Assembly: GCF_022024035.1 (NCBI RefSeq)
Contig: NZ_CP091787.1
Coordinates: forward strand, 248,001-312,000
DNA: 64,000 nucleotides
Direction: 5' to 3'
From: Prevotella sp. E13-17
GTDB lineage: Bacteria > Bacteroidota > Bacteroidia > Bacteroidales > Bacteroidaceae
The notes beneath the pieces were generated by a model. That model did not search any database and had not been told where the DNA came from. It saw only the letters and a program-made list of their open reading frames with translations. Below, one piece after another: positions 52,797-61,453 of this stretch (positions are counted from its first letter, which is position 1; every line of letters begins with the position of its first letter). A program made the position numbers and the translations under genes.

Positions 52797-52816
52797 TTGT
52801 ACTTTTGCATGCAAAA
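52797..52816 (+). promoter_or_regulatory. sufS start region
   Basis: TACTTTTG at 52800-52807 in TTGTACTTTTGCATGCAAAA, similar to the sufB and sufC start regions; ATG follows 10 bp later. Confidence 0.65.
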
Positions 52817-52825
52817 TTAATAAGG

Positions 52826-54046
52826 ATGTACGATATAGATAAGATACGTGAAGACTTCCCCATATTGCAAAGGGAAGTATATGGAAAACCTCTGGTCTAT
52901 CTGGATAATGCGGCTACCACGCAGAAGCCCCTTTGTGTGCTCGATGCCATGCGCGACGAGTATCTCAACGTGAATGCCAATGTGCATCGTGGTGTGCACT
53001 ACCTTTCGCAGCAGGCCACCGATCTGCACGAGGCTGCTCGTGAGACGGTGCGCCGGTTTATCAATGCGCGCAAGGTTGAAGAGGTCGTCTTTACTCGTGG
53101 CACCACCGAGGCTATCAATCTCGTGGCGTCGTCGTTCTGCGAGTCACAGATGCAGGCTGGCGACGAGGTGCTGGTCACTGAGATGGAGCATCACTCCAAC
53201 ATCGTGTCGTGGCAGCTGCAGGCCATGAAGCGCGGCATCGTGGTGAAGCACGTGCCCATCACGGATGATGGCATCCTCTGCTTGGACCAGTTGGAAACGC
53301 TTCTCACCGAGAAGACCAAGATGGTCAGCGTGGCTCACGTCAGCAATGTGCTGGGTACGGTCAATCCCGTAGAACAAATCATCCGTGTGGCACATGCCCA
53401 TGGCATCCCAGTGCTGGTCGATGGCGCCCAGAGCGCTCCCCACATGGCGATAGATGTGCAGGCCATGGACTGCGACTTCTTTGCCTTTAGCGGTCATAAG
53501 ATGTATGGTCCGACGGGCATCGGTGTGCTTTATGGCAAAGAAGAGTGGCTCGAGAAGTTGCCTCCCTATCAGGGCGGTGGCGAGATGATCGACAAGGTGA
53601 CGTGGGAGAAGACCACCTTCGAGCGCCTGCCTTTTAAGTTTGAGGCTGGCACCCCCGACTATGTGGCCACCCATGGGCTGGCCAAGGCCATCGACTATAT
53701 CGACTCTGTTGGCTTCGAGGCTATCCAGCAGCATGAGCAGGCACTCACCCGCTACTGCATGGAACAGCTGATGACCATTGAAGGCATGAAGATCTATGGT
53801 CCGCAAGATGCCTCTGTGAAAGATGCCGTGGTCAGCTTCAATGTGGGCGACATTCACCATCTGGACATGGGCACCCTGCTCGACCGTCTGGGTATCGCTG
53901 TCCGCACAGGGCATCATTGTGCTCAGCCACTGATGAGTCGGCTGGACATCAGCGGCACTGTTCGGGCATCGTTTGCGATGTATAACACCCAAAAAGAAGT
54001 GGATGCCCTCGTCGAAGGCATCCACCGGGTGGCAAAAATGTTCTGA
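52826..54046 (+). CDS. sufS: Cysteine desulfurase SufS
   Basis: 406 residues from MYDIDKIREDFPILQ. PLP-dependent class V aminotransferase fold with NAATTQKP, the cofactor His in EMEHHSNIVSW, PLP Lys in FSGHKMYGPTG near 225 and the persulfide Cys in VRTGHHCAQP near 365. It supplies sulfur from cysteine to the SufBCD scaffold. No sufE/sufU acceptor gene is seen in the window. The ORF open upstream to 52766 carries the promoter and is rejected. Confidence 0.95.
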   Translation: MYDIDKIREDFPILQREVYGKPLVYLDNAATTQKPLCVLDAMRDEYLNVNANVHRGVHYLSQQATDLHEAARETVRRFINARKVEEVVFTRGTTEAINLVASSFCESQMQAGDEVLVTEMEHHSNIVSWQLQAMKRGIVVKHVPITDDGILCLDQLETLLTEKTKMVSVAHVSNVLGTVNPVEQIIRVAHAHGIPVLVDGAQSAPHMAIDVQAMDCDFFAFSGHKMYGPTGIGVLYGKEEWLEKLPPYQGGGEMIDKVTWEKTTFERLPFKFEAGTPDYVATHGLAKAIDYIDSVGFEAIQQHEQALTRYCMEQLMTIEGMKIYGPQDASVKDAVVSFNVGDIHHLDMGTLLDRLGIAVRTGHHCAQPLMSRLDISGTVRASFAMYNTQKEVDALVEGIHRVAKMF

Positions 54047-54076
54047 CTCCTTTCTTCTCTCCCCGAGGGGAGAGAC

Positions 54077-54110
54077 AAAAAAGCTTCCTCAAGTCTGGGG
54101 AGGCTTTTTT
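54077..54110. terminator. Bidirectional terminator between sufS and the 87-residue gene
   Basis: AAAAAAGCTTCCTC and GGGGAGGCTTTTTT form the stem with flanking A and T runs. A short palindrome CTCTCCCCGAGGGGAGAG lies just before it. Confidence 0.88.
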
Positions 54111-54126
54111 GTTGCAGAATGTTTAA

Positions 54127-54390
54127 TTATAGTTTTTCGCGGCATTTCAATACGGCAGCAACAAACCAAGTGAGGCATAAGGCTTTCACGGGGACTGCAC
54201 AGTCGGGGAATACGGTCATCAGGAAGGCCGCTTGCGCATTGAGCAGATGCAGCGTCTGTTTCACGTTGAGCTTTCTGCCCAGCACGCTGCCATAGTATTG
54301 CGCCAGTTTCTCCAAAGGTTGGATGATGGCGGCATGGAGGTTCATCACTGTGTTCATTTTCTCTTCGCGGATCATTAGTTCTGTATTCAT
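54127..54390 (-). CDS. Small hypothetical protein (87 residues)
   Basis: From MNTELMIREEKMNTVMNLHA, mainly helical, with a moderately hydrophobic end (ALCLTWFVAAVLKCREKL). It is convergent with sufS across a shared terminator and divergent from rnhB. A TTATTTTG sequence on the minus strand near 54420 may be its start box. I do not recognise a family; composition is protein-like, so it is probably real. Confidence 0.6.
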   Translation of the reverse strand: MNTELMIREEKMNTVMNLHAAIIQPLEKLAQYYGSVLGRKLNVKQTLHLLNAQAAFLMTVFPDCAVPVKALCLTWFVAAVLKCREKL

Positions 54391-54502
54391 AATGCTATGT
54401 TTTTGTTTTCTTTCTGGGTGCAAAATAAGGAAGTAAGAGTGCAATATAAGTTCACAAAAGAAACTTTTTGTGTTAAAAATGCAGGTTTTTAATTATTTTT
54501 AG

Positions 54503-54510
54503 TATTTTTG
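54503..54510 (+). promoter_or_regulatory. rnhB start box
   Basis: TATTTTTG, 22 bp before the rnhB ATG. Confidence 0.55.
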
Positions 54511-54531
54511 TAGCCTAAAACGAAGAGAACA

Positions 54532-55158
54532 ATGTTGCTTAACCATTACTACGAAGGATTAGTAGAGGCTGGTTGCGATGAGGCTGGCCGTGGTTGTTTG
54601 GCAGGCAGTGTCTATGCAGCAGCTGTCATCCTGCCCCCCGATTACCAGAATGAACTGTTGAACGACTCTAAGCAACTGAGCGAGAAACGGCGCTATGCGT
54701 TGCGCGAGCAGATCGAGCGTGATGCTGTTGCGTGGGCAGTAGGCATCGTCACGCCCGAAGAGATAGACCATATTAATATTTTAAATGCCTCTATCCTGGC
54801 CATGCACCGCGCCCTCGATCAACTGCAGGTGCGCCCGCAGGCCGTCATTGTCGATGGCAACCGTTTTAAGTCCTATAAGGATCCCGCCAGTGGATCCCTG
54901 CTTCCCCATACTACTATCGTAAAAGGTGATGGCAAATATCTTGCCATTGCTGCCGCGTCTATTCTGGCTAAGACCTATCGCGACGACTATATGAACCAAT
55001 TGGCCGAGGCCTATCCTCAGTACGACTGGAGGTCAAACAAGGGCTATCCCACCAAGAAACATCGCGAGGCCATCCGTCAGTATGGCACTACGCCCTATCA
55101 TCGTATGAGCTATAACCTGTTGGGCGACGGACAACTGAGCCTCCCGTTTGACGAGTAA
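54532..55158 (+). CDS. rnhB: Ribonuclease HII
   Basis: 208 residues. Catalytic motif GCDEAGRGCLAG (D16, E17), NDSKQLSEKRR, VDGNRFK and the C-terminal Asp region SILAKTYRDDYM match RNase HII, which removes RNA from RNA/DNA hybrids and single ribonucleotides from DNA. Length is normal. It is followed by the WYL regulator 56 bp later on the same strand. Confidence 0.96.
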   Translation: MLLNHYYEGLVEAGCDEAGRGCLAGSVYAAAVILPPDYQNELLNDSKQLSEKRRYALREQIERDAVAWAVGIVTPEEIDHINILNASILAMHRALDQLQVRPQAVIVDGNRFKSYKDPASGSLLPHTTIVKGDGKYLAIAAASILAKTYRDDYMNQLAEAYPQYDWRSNKGYPTKKHREAIRQYGTTPYHRMSYNLLGDGQLSLPFDE

Positions 55159-55214
55159 GCATCCCGACCGATGCCTGCAGACCACCGTTCTATTCATGAC
55201 TAGCAACCGAGATA

Positions 55215-56117
55215 ATGAGACACGATAAACTGGAAAGAGAGCTGCGACTACTACTGCTGCTCATCGAGAACCATCACTATACGGTGGCGGATATCTGCAA
55301 TAAGATAGATATATCGCGCCGCAATCTGTATTATTATTTAGAGTCGTTCAAGTTTATGGGCTTCCACGTAGAGAACAACAAACCCTACTACCGCATACGT
55401 AAAGACTCTCCATGGTTCAAGAAGTTCGACGCTGCCGTGCATTTCACCGAAGATGAGGCCATCCTGATGCGCCATATCCTAGACAAGACCGGCGACGACA
55501 GTCAGCAGATGCAGCGCCTGAAGCAGAAGCTGGACAAACTCTACGATCTGGACATCCTCGACAATGTGGAGCTCCGTGAACAGGTGGGGCGCAATGTCTC
55601 TTCCATCTATGATGCCATCAAGCAGAAACGTACGGTGGTGTTGGAGGGCTATTCTTCGGCCAACAGCAACACGCTTAGCAATCGTCTGGTGGAGCCGTTC
55701 CTCTTCTTGAATGGCAATCAGGAGGTGCGCTGCTTTGAGATATCCTCCAAGATGAACAAGACGTTCAAGCTGTCGCGTGTGCAGGACGTGAAAATCCTGG
55801 ACCTGTTTTGGGAGTACGAGAAGTTCCATCGCGAGATGCTGACCGACATCTTTATGTTCAGCAGCGAGAGCCAACAGCTCGTCAAACTGCGTCTGGGACG
55901 ACTATCCTCCAGCCTGCTTCGCGAAGAATACCCACAGAGCGAACGCTATATTGAACCCGATGGCGACGACCATTGGCTGGTGGAACTGCCCGTCAGCTCG
56001 TTCAAGGGCGTCGGACGCTTCGTGTTAGGACTCTTGGAAGACATTGAGGTGCTGGAGAACGACGACTTTAAAGACTATCTGCGACAGAGAATACAAACTA
56101 TGAAACAACGACTATGA
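55215..56117 (+). CDS. WYL-domain transcription regulator
   Basis: 300 residues with an N-terminal winged helix-turn-helix (HYTVADICNKIDISRRNLYYYL, residues ~22-43) and a WYL-type ligand-binding domain (AIKQKRTVVLEGYSSANS... RLVEPFLFLNGNQEVRCFEI) followed by the C-terminal extension. Such regulators bind small ligands or nucleic acids. The gene overlaps the GH105 gene by 4 bp (ATGA), so it is probably the dedicated regulator of the rhamnogalacturonan operon downstream, although other Bacteroidales place this regulator after rnhB without it. Confidence 0.85.
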   Translation: MRHDKLERELRLLLLLIENHHYTVADICNKIDISRRNLYYYLESFKFMGFHVENNKPYYRIRKDSPWFKKFDAAVHFTEDEAILMRHILDKTGDDSQQMQRLKQKLDKLYDLDILDNVELREQVGRNVSSIYDAIKQKRTVVLEGYSSANSNTLSNRLVEPFLFLNGNQEVRCFEISSKMNKTFKLSRVQDVKILDLFWEYEKFHREMLTDIFMFSSESQQLVKLRLGRLSSSLLREEYPQSERYIEPDGDDHWLVELPVSSFKGVGRFVLGLLEDIEVLENDDFKDYLRQRIQTMKQRL

Positions 56118-57508
56118 ACAAATTAAAAACAAATCTCATCCTGTTGGCTTTGGCCTGTGGCACTGCAGTGATGGCCCAGCAAGTCAACGACTCAAACACA
56201 CCGCTTCACCTGATGAAGCCTGCTTACAGATGCGGTTACGGTGTGCCCGAGGCCGCAATGGTGAAGCAAACCATGGACCGCGTGCTCCACTATCTGCAAC
56301 AATCTACGCCGGCCGTGCTCGAAGATAGTAAGACACACCGCGAAATCACCAATCTAAAGACCATCAACGAGCACACACAGTTGCGTCGTGGCGACTTCCG
56401 ACTGACCAGCTATGAGTGGGGTGTCACCTATTCGGCCATGCTGGCAGCCTACCGCGCAACCGGCGATGTCGCCTATCGGGATTATGTTTATGAGCGTTAT
56501 CGCCTCTTGGCGGCTGCCGCTCCCTATTTCGCACGGCTTTGTCAGCAGGGCAAGAAGATTGACCCAGTGATGCGCAAGGTCGTCGATCCACAGGCACTCG
56601 ATGATGCCGGTGCTGTCTGCTCGTCGATGATTAAAGCCTGCGTGGCCGACAAGTCACTGCGGTTGGAGGCACTTATCGATAACTATACCTCTTATATATT
56701 AAATAAAGAGTATCGACTTGGCGATGGCACCTTTGCCCGTTTGCGCCCTCAGCATAACACCTTGTGGCTCGACGATATGTTCATGGGCATCCCCACCGTG
56801 GCTGATATGGGCCTCTATACGGGTGATGCGAGATACTACGACCAGGCTGCAGCACAGGTGTTGCAGTTTGCCCAGCGCATGTTTGTGCCCGAGAAACAGC
56901 TGTTCCGTCATGGATGGGTGGAGGACATGAATCCCCATCCCGCCTATCACTGGGGCCGTGCCAATGGCTGGGCCATCCTCACCCTTTGCGAGGTGCTCGA
57001 TGTGTTGCCTCAGCAGCATCCTCAGCGTCAGGCTATTCTCAAACTGCTGCAACAGCATGCCGAAGGACTGGCTCGCCTTCAGGGCATTGATGGCTACTGG
57101 CATCAGTTGCTCGATCGCCCCGAAACCTACGAGGAGACTTCTTGCACCGCCATCTTTACCTACAGTCTGGCACATGCCATCAACAATGGGTGGCTCGATG
57201 CCAAAGCCTATGGACCGATAGTCATGCTCGGTTGGCATGCTGTCGAGAAGGCTGTCAACGACCGCGGTCAGGTGACCGGCGTCTGTGTAGGCACAGGTAT
57301 GGGCTTCGATGCTGCCTTCTATGCCTATCGTCCTGTCCATGTCATGGCTGCCCACGGCTATGGTCCCGTCATCTGGGCCGGTGCCGAAGTGCTCAGTCTC
57401 CTGCAGTCACAGCATCCCAAGATGAACGACAGTGCCGTGCATTTCTATGATCAAGAGATCAATACCGATGAACCAATCTTCAGCGTCGATGGAAAAACGG
57501 ATTTTTAG
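56114..57508 (+). CDS. GH105 unsaturated rhamnogalacturonyl hydrolase-like enzyme
   Basis: 464 residues with a signal peptide (to ~MAQQ at 21) and the (alpha/alpha)6 fold of GH105/YteR: LTSYEWGVTYSAMLAAYRAT, the general-acid Asp in LWLDDMFMGIPT near 218, HPAYHWGRANGW and YEETSCTAIFTYSLAHAINN. Family members remove the unsaturated galacturonyl residue produced by pectate and rhamnogalacturonan lyases, which fits the lyase-like gene that overlaps its 3' end by 20 bp. Confidence 0.92.
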   Translation: MNKLKTNLILLALACGTAVMAQQVNDSNTPLHLMKPAYRCGYGVPEAAMVKQTMDRVLHYLQQSTPAVLEDSKTHREITNLKTINEHTQLRRGDFRLTSYEWGVTYSAMLAAYRATGDVAYRDYVYERYRLLAAAAPYFARLCQQGKKIDPVMRKVVDPQALDDAGAVCSSMIKACVADKSLRLEALIDNYTSYILNKEYRLGDGTFARLRPQHNTLWLDDMFMGIPTVADMGLYTGDARYYDQAAAQVLQFAQRMFVPEKQLFRHGWVEDMNPHPAYHWGRANGWAILTLCEVLDVLPQQHPQRQAILKLLQQHAEGLARLQGIDGYWHQLLDRPETYEETSCTAIFTYSLAHAINNGWLDAKAYGPIVMLGWHAVEKAVNDRGQVTGVCVGTGMGFDAAFYAYRPVHVMAAHGYGPVIWAGAEVLSLLQSQHPKMNDSAVHFYDQEINTDEPIFSVDGKTDF

Positions 57509-60479
57509 TTTGCTGTTTTCTGTGGTCTGTGCGTTGATGGTTCATGCGCAGTCGGGGCTGGATGCTCGCTCGTTCAAGAAATACTGGATGGTGGAATCAG
57601 AGGCTCCCGACTACCGTTTGTCGTTCTCTGGCGACACCTGTGAGCTGGTTGCCCCTAAGGGATTGACCCTTTGGCGCAAGCAGGCGGTGAAGCAGGGCAT
57701 GGCTGTGGAGTACGATGTGCTTGTCACCGACGACCGTCTGAGCGATATGAACCTCTTCTGGATGGCCAGCGACCCAGCAGCAACGTCTGTTTTTAAGAAC
57801 ATGAACCAGCGGCAAGGTGTGTTCAAGAACTGCTATCAGCTGCAGATGTACTACCTGGGCTATGGCGGTAACTATAACTCCACCACGCGCTTCCGTCGCT
57901 ATATGGGCGGTGGTGAGGTGCCTCCAGTCTGGAAGGAATATACCGATGGTGCCCACCTGTTGCGCTCGGGCCATTGGTATCACTGGCGTGTGGAGAGTAC
58001 CCGCGAGGGGCGGACCCGCATCTTTGTCGATGGCGAACTGCTGGTTGACTACCTCGATCCTACCCCCTTGACCAGAGGTTGGTTTGGTTTCCGCACCACA
58101 CTCTCTCGTGTCCGACTGACCAACTTCCGCATTGAGACGCTTCCTGCGCAGTCCGAAGTGCCCCTGCACTGGATTGGCGTTACCCCCACGGTGCCCCAAC
58201 CCGTCACCTTTGGCGTGCCTTTCGCTCAGGGCGAACTGAAGAAGACTGCCGATGCCAGCCAGTTTGCCGACGCCGACTGCTGGCCTTTGGCTTGCTGGCC
58301 CGACGGTTCTGTCAAGTGGATGGGCGTGTCGGGCGTCTTCCCAGTAGCAAAGTCGGGTGCCCTCACCGTGAAAGATATGGGCCGTCAACTCTATATTGCC
58401 AACCAGCATCTGCAGGTTTTCATACCTAAGCAAGGCAGCCATTTCATTGACAGTCTGCTGATTGATGGTCTGAAGGTGGGCAGCAGTGCCACCCTGGTAG
58501 CCTCCACCACCAGCAGCCATTACACCGCAGAGATAGAGAGTGCTACGTTCGAACGGGTGGGAAAGGTGTCTGCCGTCGTGAAAGTGACGGGGCACCATGG
58601 CGGAAATGATGGTCGTCGCTGGTTGCCTTTTACCCTCCGCCTCTATGTTTGGCAAGGCAGTGACCAGATAAAACTTGTTCACTCCTTTATATATGACGGC
58701 GAACAGTCGCGCGATTTCATAACCTCATTGGGTGTTCGCTTCGGTGTGCCTATGCGCACCGAGACCTACAATCGTCATGTCGCCTTCGCAGTCGATGGCG
58801 ACTCTCTGTGGCATGAGCCTGTACAACCGCTTGACGGTCGCCGGACATTGGATAAAGATGTCAACTGGCAGGCACGTCAGATGCAGTTCGAAAGTGTCCC
58901 AGCCAAGGAGACCTTCAGCGAGAAGGGTCAGACGCTGCTCAGCGAGTGGGCACAGTGGGACGGCTTCCGACTGTCGCAGCTCACCGACAATGCCTGGTCT
59001 ATTCGCAAACGAGCCACCGACCGCACCCCATGGATTGGCACGCTGACCGGCTGTCGTGCGTCAGGACAAGTATTCGTGGGTGATACCGATGGAGGCTTGA
59101 ACGTCCGTCTTTCAGATTTCTGGCAGAGCTATCCCTCCACCATTCAGGTGGACCGTGCCCGCAGCGACGAGGCTCAACTCACCATGTACCTTTGGTCGCC
59201 AGAGGCCGAGCCCATGAACCTGTGCCACTACGACACCATCGCTCACGGACTGTTGTCCAGCTATGAGGATGTGCAGGAGGGCATGAGCACCCCCTACGGC
59301 ATTGGTCGCACCAGCGAACTGTGGTTGCTGCCCTACGCCGGAAAACCTCAATACGACGCTCAGAGGGGCGACTATCATCTGTTGCCTACGCCCGAATACT
59401 TGCACCGCAAGCGTGCCTTCGGCATATGGTCGCTGCCCACCAGGCACAGGGAAGTGGAACAGCGCCTTGACGACTATATCACCATCTTCCAGCGCGAGAC
59501 AGAGCGCTGCAAGTGGTATGGCTTCTGGAACTATGGCGACGTGATGCATGCCTACGACGAAGAGCGCCATGAATGGCGCTATGATGTGGGTGGCTATGCC
59601 TGGGACAACACCGAACTGGCTTCGCCCATGTGGCTGTGGTACAGTTTTCTGCGTAGCGGACGGGCTGACATCTGGCGCATGGCAACGGCCATGACCCGCC
59701 ACAACAGTGAGGTAGATACCTATCATATCGGGCCCTTTGCACCGCTTGGCAGTAGGCACAATGTGAGCCATTGGGGCTGCGGCGCCAAGGAGGCACGCAT
59801 CTCGCAGTCGGCCTTCTTGCGTTTCTTCTACTACCTCACTGCCGATGAGCGCACTGGCGACCTGATGCATGCTCAGACCGACTGCGACACCTTGCTCTAT
59901 CATTTGGACCCGATGCGTCTGGCTGAGCCTCGTTCGCTCTATCCCTGTCAGGCACCTGCCCGTCTGCGCATCGGTCCCGACTGGATGGCTTATGCCGGCA
60001 ACTGGATGACGGAGTGGGAACGAACTGGCAATCGTCGCTATGCCGACAAGATCAAAACGGGGCTGCAGTCGATGGCCAATCTGAAGCATGGCCTCTTCAC
60101 TGGCAATAAGGCGCTGGGCTATGATCCCGCCTCAGGGCGAATCACCTACGATGGTCCAGACAGTCTGCTGAACACCAACCACCTGTGTACCATCATGGGC
60201 GGCTTTGAAGTGATGAACGAGTTGATGGTCATGTTGCCTTCACCGCAGTTTGAAAGCACCTGGCTCGACCATGCCCGTCGTTACCGTGAGATGGCCATGA
60301 AGGTGAGCGGCAACAAGTTCCCCGTGCGTCGTCTCGACGCCTATGCTGCGTGGCGAGACCGCGATGTGGAGCGTCGCTCGCAGGTGTGGCAGTCGCTGCT
60401 GGCGCCCGCCCATGGCATCTCTACCAACGATGCCGCCCTGTGGTCGCTCGATGCTATCTATATGTTGGAAGTATTTTAA
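57489..60479 (+). CDS. Exo-rhamnogalacturonan lyase-like protein (PL26/YetA-like) with N-terminal DUF6250 domain
   Basis: 996 residues from MEKRIFSLLFSVVCALMVHA (signal peptide; an in-frame ATG at 57468 is less likely). Residues ~25-220 form a concanavalin-like beta-sandwich (YDVLVTDDRLSDMNLFWMAS... HWYHWRVESTREGRTRIFVDG) typical of DUF6250. From ~225 (WIGVTPTVPQPVTFGVPFAQG) the PcRGLX/YetA-like RIFT barrel begins, with a central sandwich and a C-terminal helical toroid (YDVGGYAWDNTELASPMWLW). Relatives include the fungal exo-rhamnogalacturonan lyase of PL26. It would make the substrate for the GH105 enzyme. The fusion of both parts is from sequence reading; the family call is from memory of motifs. 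Confidence 0.75.
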   Translation: MEKRIFSLLFSVVCALMVHAQSGLDARSFKKYWMVESEAPDYRLSFSGDTCELVAPKGLTLWRKQAVKQGMAVEYDVLVTDDRLSDMNLFWMASDPAATSVFKNMNQRQGVFKNCYQLQMYYLGYGGNYNSTTRFRRYMGGGEVPPVWKEYTDGAHLLRSGHWYHWRVESTREGRTRIFVDGELLVDYLDPTPLTRGWFGFRTTLSRVRLTNFRIETLPAQSEVPLHWIGVTPTVPQPVTFGVPFAQGELKKTADASQFADADCWPLACWPDGSVKWMGVSGVFPVAKSGALTVKDMGRQLYIANQHLQVFIPKQGSHFIDSLLIDGLKVGSSATLVASTTSSHYTAEIESATFERVGKVSAVVKVTGHHGGNDGRRWLPFTLRLYVWQGSDQIKLVHSFIYDGEQSRDFITSLGVRFGVPMRTETYNRHVAFAVDGDSLWHEPVQPLDGRRTLDKDVNWQARQMQFESVPAKETFSEKGQTLLSEWAQWDGFRLSQLTDNAWSIRKRATDRTPWIGTLTGCRASGQVFVGDTDGGLNVRLSDFWQSYPSTIQVDRARSDEAQLTMYLWSPEAEPMNLCHYDTIAHGLLSSYEDVQEGMSTPYGIGRTSELWLLPYAGKPQYDAQRGDYHLLPTPEYLHRKRAFGIWSLPTRHREVEQRLDDYITIFQRETERCKWYGFWNYGDVMHAYDEERHEWRYDVGGYAWDNTELASPMWLWYSFLRSGRADIWRMATAMTRHNSEVDTYHIGPFAPLGSRHNVSHWGCGAKEARISQSAFLRFFYYLTADERTGDLMHAQTDCDTLLYHLDPMRLAEPRSLYPCQAPARLRIGPDWMAYAGNWMTEWERTGNRRYADKIKTGLQSMANLKHGLFTGNKALGYDPASGRITYDGPDSLLNTNHLCTIMGGFEVMNELMVMLPSPQFESTWLDHARRYREMAMKVSGNKFPVRRLDAYAAWRDRDVERRSQVWQSLLAPAHGISTNDAALWSLDAIYMLEVF

Positions 60480-60502
60480 CTCTTTAAATATTAAAAGCAA
60501 CA

Positions 60503-61165
60503 ATGAAAAAAAACATGATGATTTTGGCAGCTGCAGCCATGACGCTGGCAAGCTGCGGTTCGATTGCACTGAACCAGAATGCAACATCAACGGTTACTAA
60601 CAATGCTACAACGGCTGCTACCAGCGTGTTGGGCAGTGTGTTGGAGGCGGCCACCAATGGACAGGCCCTGAGCAATATGTTTCAGAGTGTGCTGGGACTC
60701 GACAAGATGACCGAGAAGAGCATCGTTGGCACATGGAAGTACAGTTCTCCTGGTTGCGCCTTCACCTCTCAGCAGCTGTTGGCCCAGGCGGGTGGCGAGA
60801 TTGCTGCCCAGCAGATCAAGGAGAAAATGTTGCCCACCTTCACCAAGTTGGGCGTGAAATCGTCAAACACCACCATCACGTTTAACGACGACAAGACCTT
60901 CTCGGCACAGTTTGCAGGCAAGAAACTCAGTGGTACCTACACCTTCGAACCTTCTACAGGTAAGGTGGTGCTGTCAACACTGCTGCTCAACATCACCTGC
61001 TATGCCAAGAAGAACGCCGATGGCATTGGCTTGCTGTTCGAGTCAACCAAGTTGCTCACGCTCTTCCAGACCATGTCTGCATTGAGTGGCAACAAGACCA
61101 TGAGCACCATCAGCGACCTGTCTAAGAACTACGACGGTCTGCGCATGGGCTTCGACTTTAAGTAA
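60503..61165 (+). CDS. Lipoprotein of DUF4923 type
   Basis: 220 residues with a lipoprotein signal peptide (MKKNMMILAAAAMTLASCGS; lipid Cys at 18). The mature part has VGTWKYSSPGCAFTSQQLLA, TTITFNDDKTFSAQFAGKKL and SGTYTFEPSTGKVVLSTLL, the lipocalin-like pattern of Bacteroidales DUF4923 proteins, whose role is unknown. It follows the lyase gene by 23 bp and may be its last co-transcribed gene. Array 5 starts 5 bp after the stop. Confidence 0.75.
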   Translation: MKKNMMILAAAAMTLASCGSIALNQNATSTVTNNATTAATSVLGSVLEAATNGQALSNMFQSVLGLDKMTEKSIVGTWKYSSPGCAFTSQQLLAQAGGEIAAQQIKEKMLPTFTKLGVKSSNTTITFNDDKTFSAQFAGKKLSGTYTFEPSTGKVVLSTLLLNITCYAKKNADGIGLLFESTKLLTLFQTMSALSGNKTMSTISDLSKNYDGLRMGFDFK

Positions 61166-61170
61166 TTGAC

Positions 61171-61302
61171 CCCATCGACGGTGCCACTTTGGGCTTGTTA
61201 AAGTGCCGCTTTGACAAGTCTAAAGTGGCACTTTTCTTGTGCTATAGCGCCACTTTGAGAAGTGAAAAGTGCCACGTTGACAATGCAATACGGCAGCTTC
61301 TG
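61171..61302. repeat. 22-bp lattice array 5 (6 units, type A only)
   Basis: Six 22-bp units, the cleanest type A copies in the window: GGTGCCACTTT, TAAAGTGCCGCTTT, TAAAGTGGCACTTTT, TAGCGCCACTTT, AAAAGTGCCACGTT and a decayed sixth. There is no type B block. It lies between the DUF4923 gene and the gpmI promoter. Confidence 0.9.
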
Positions 61303-61367
61303 TCGTGGCAGATGAGGCTAATTGCACTAATTAACTTTAGAAAAAACAATTTCGGGGCCAAAGAATT

Positions 61368-61398
61368 TTTGCTATGTGGCGCAAAATGATTAATTTTG
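61368..61398 (+). promoter_or_regulatory. gpmI promoter
   Basis: TTTG at 61368-61371, 19 bp, TAATTTTG at 61391-61398; leader ~48 nt with GGAAA before the ATG. Confidence 0.8.
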
Positions 61399-61453
61399 CA
61401 CACTCAAACATATTGATACATAATTAAATAATATAAAAGCAAAGGAAATTGTT

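Noticed and set aside
57597..58682. 361-codon minus-strand ORF within the lyase gene
   Set aside because: It is antisense to a gene with good domain structure and operon context.
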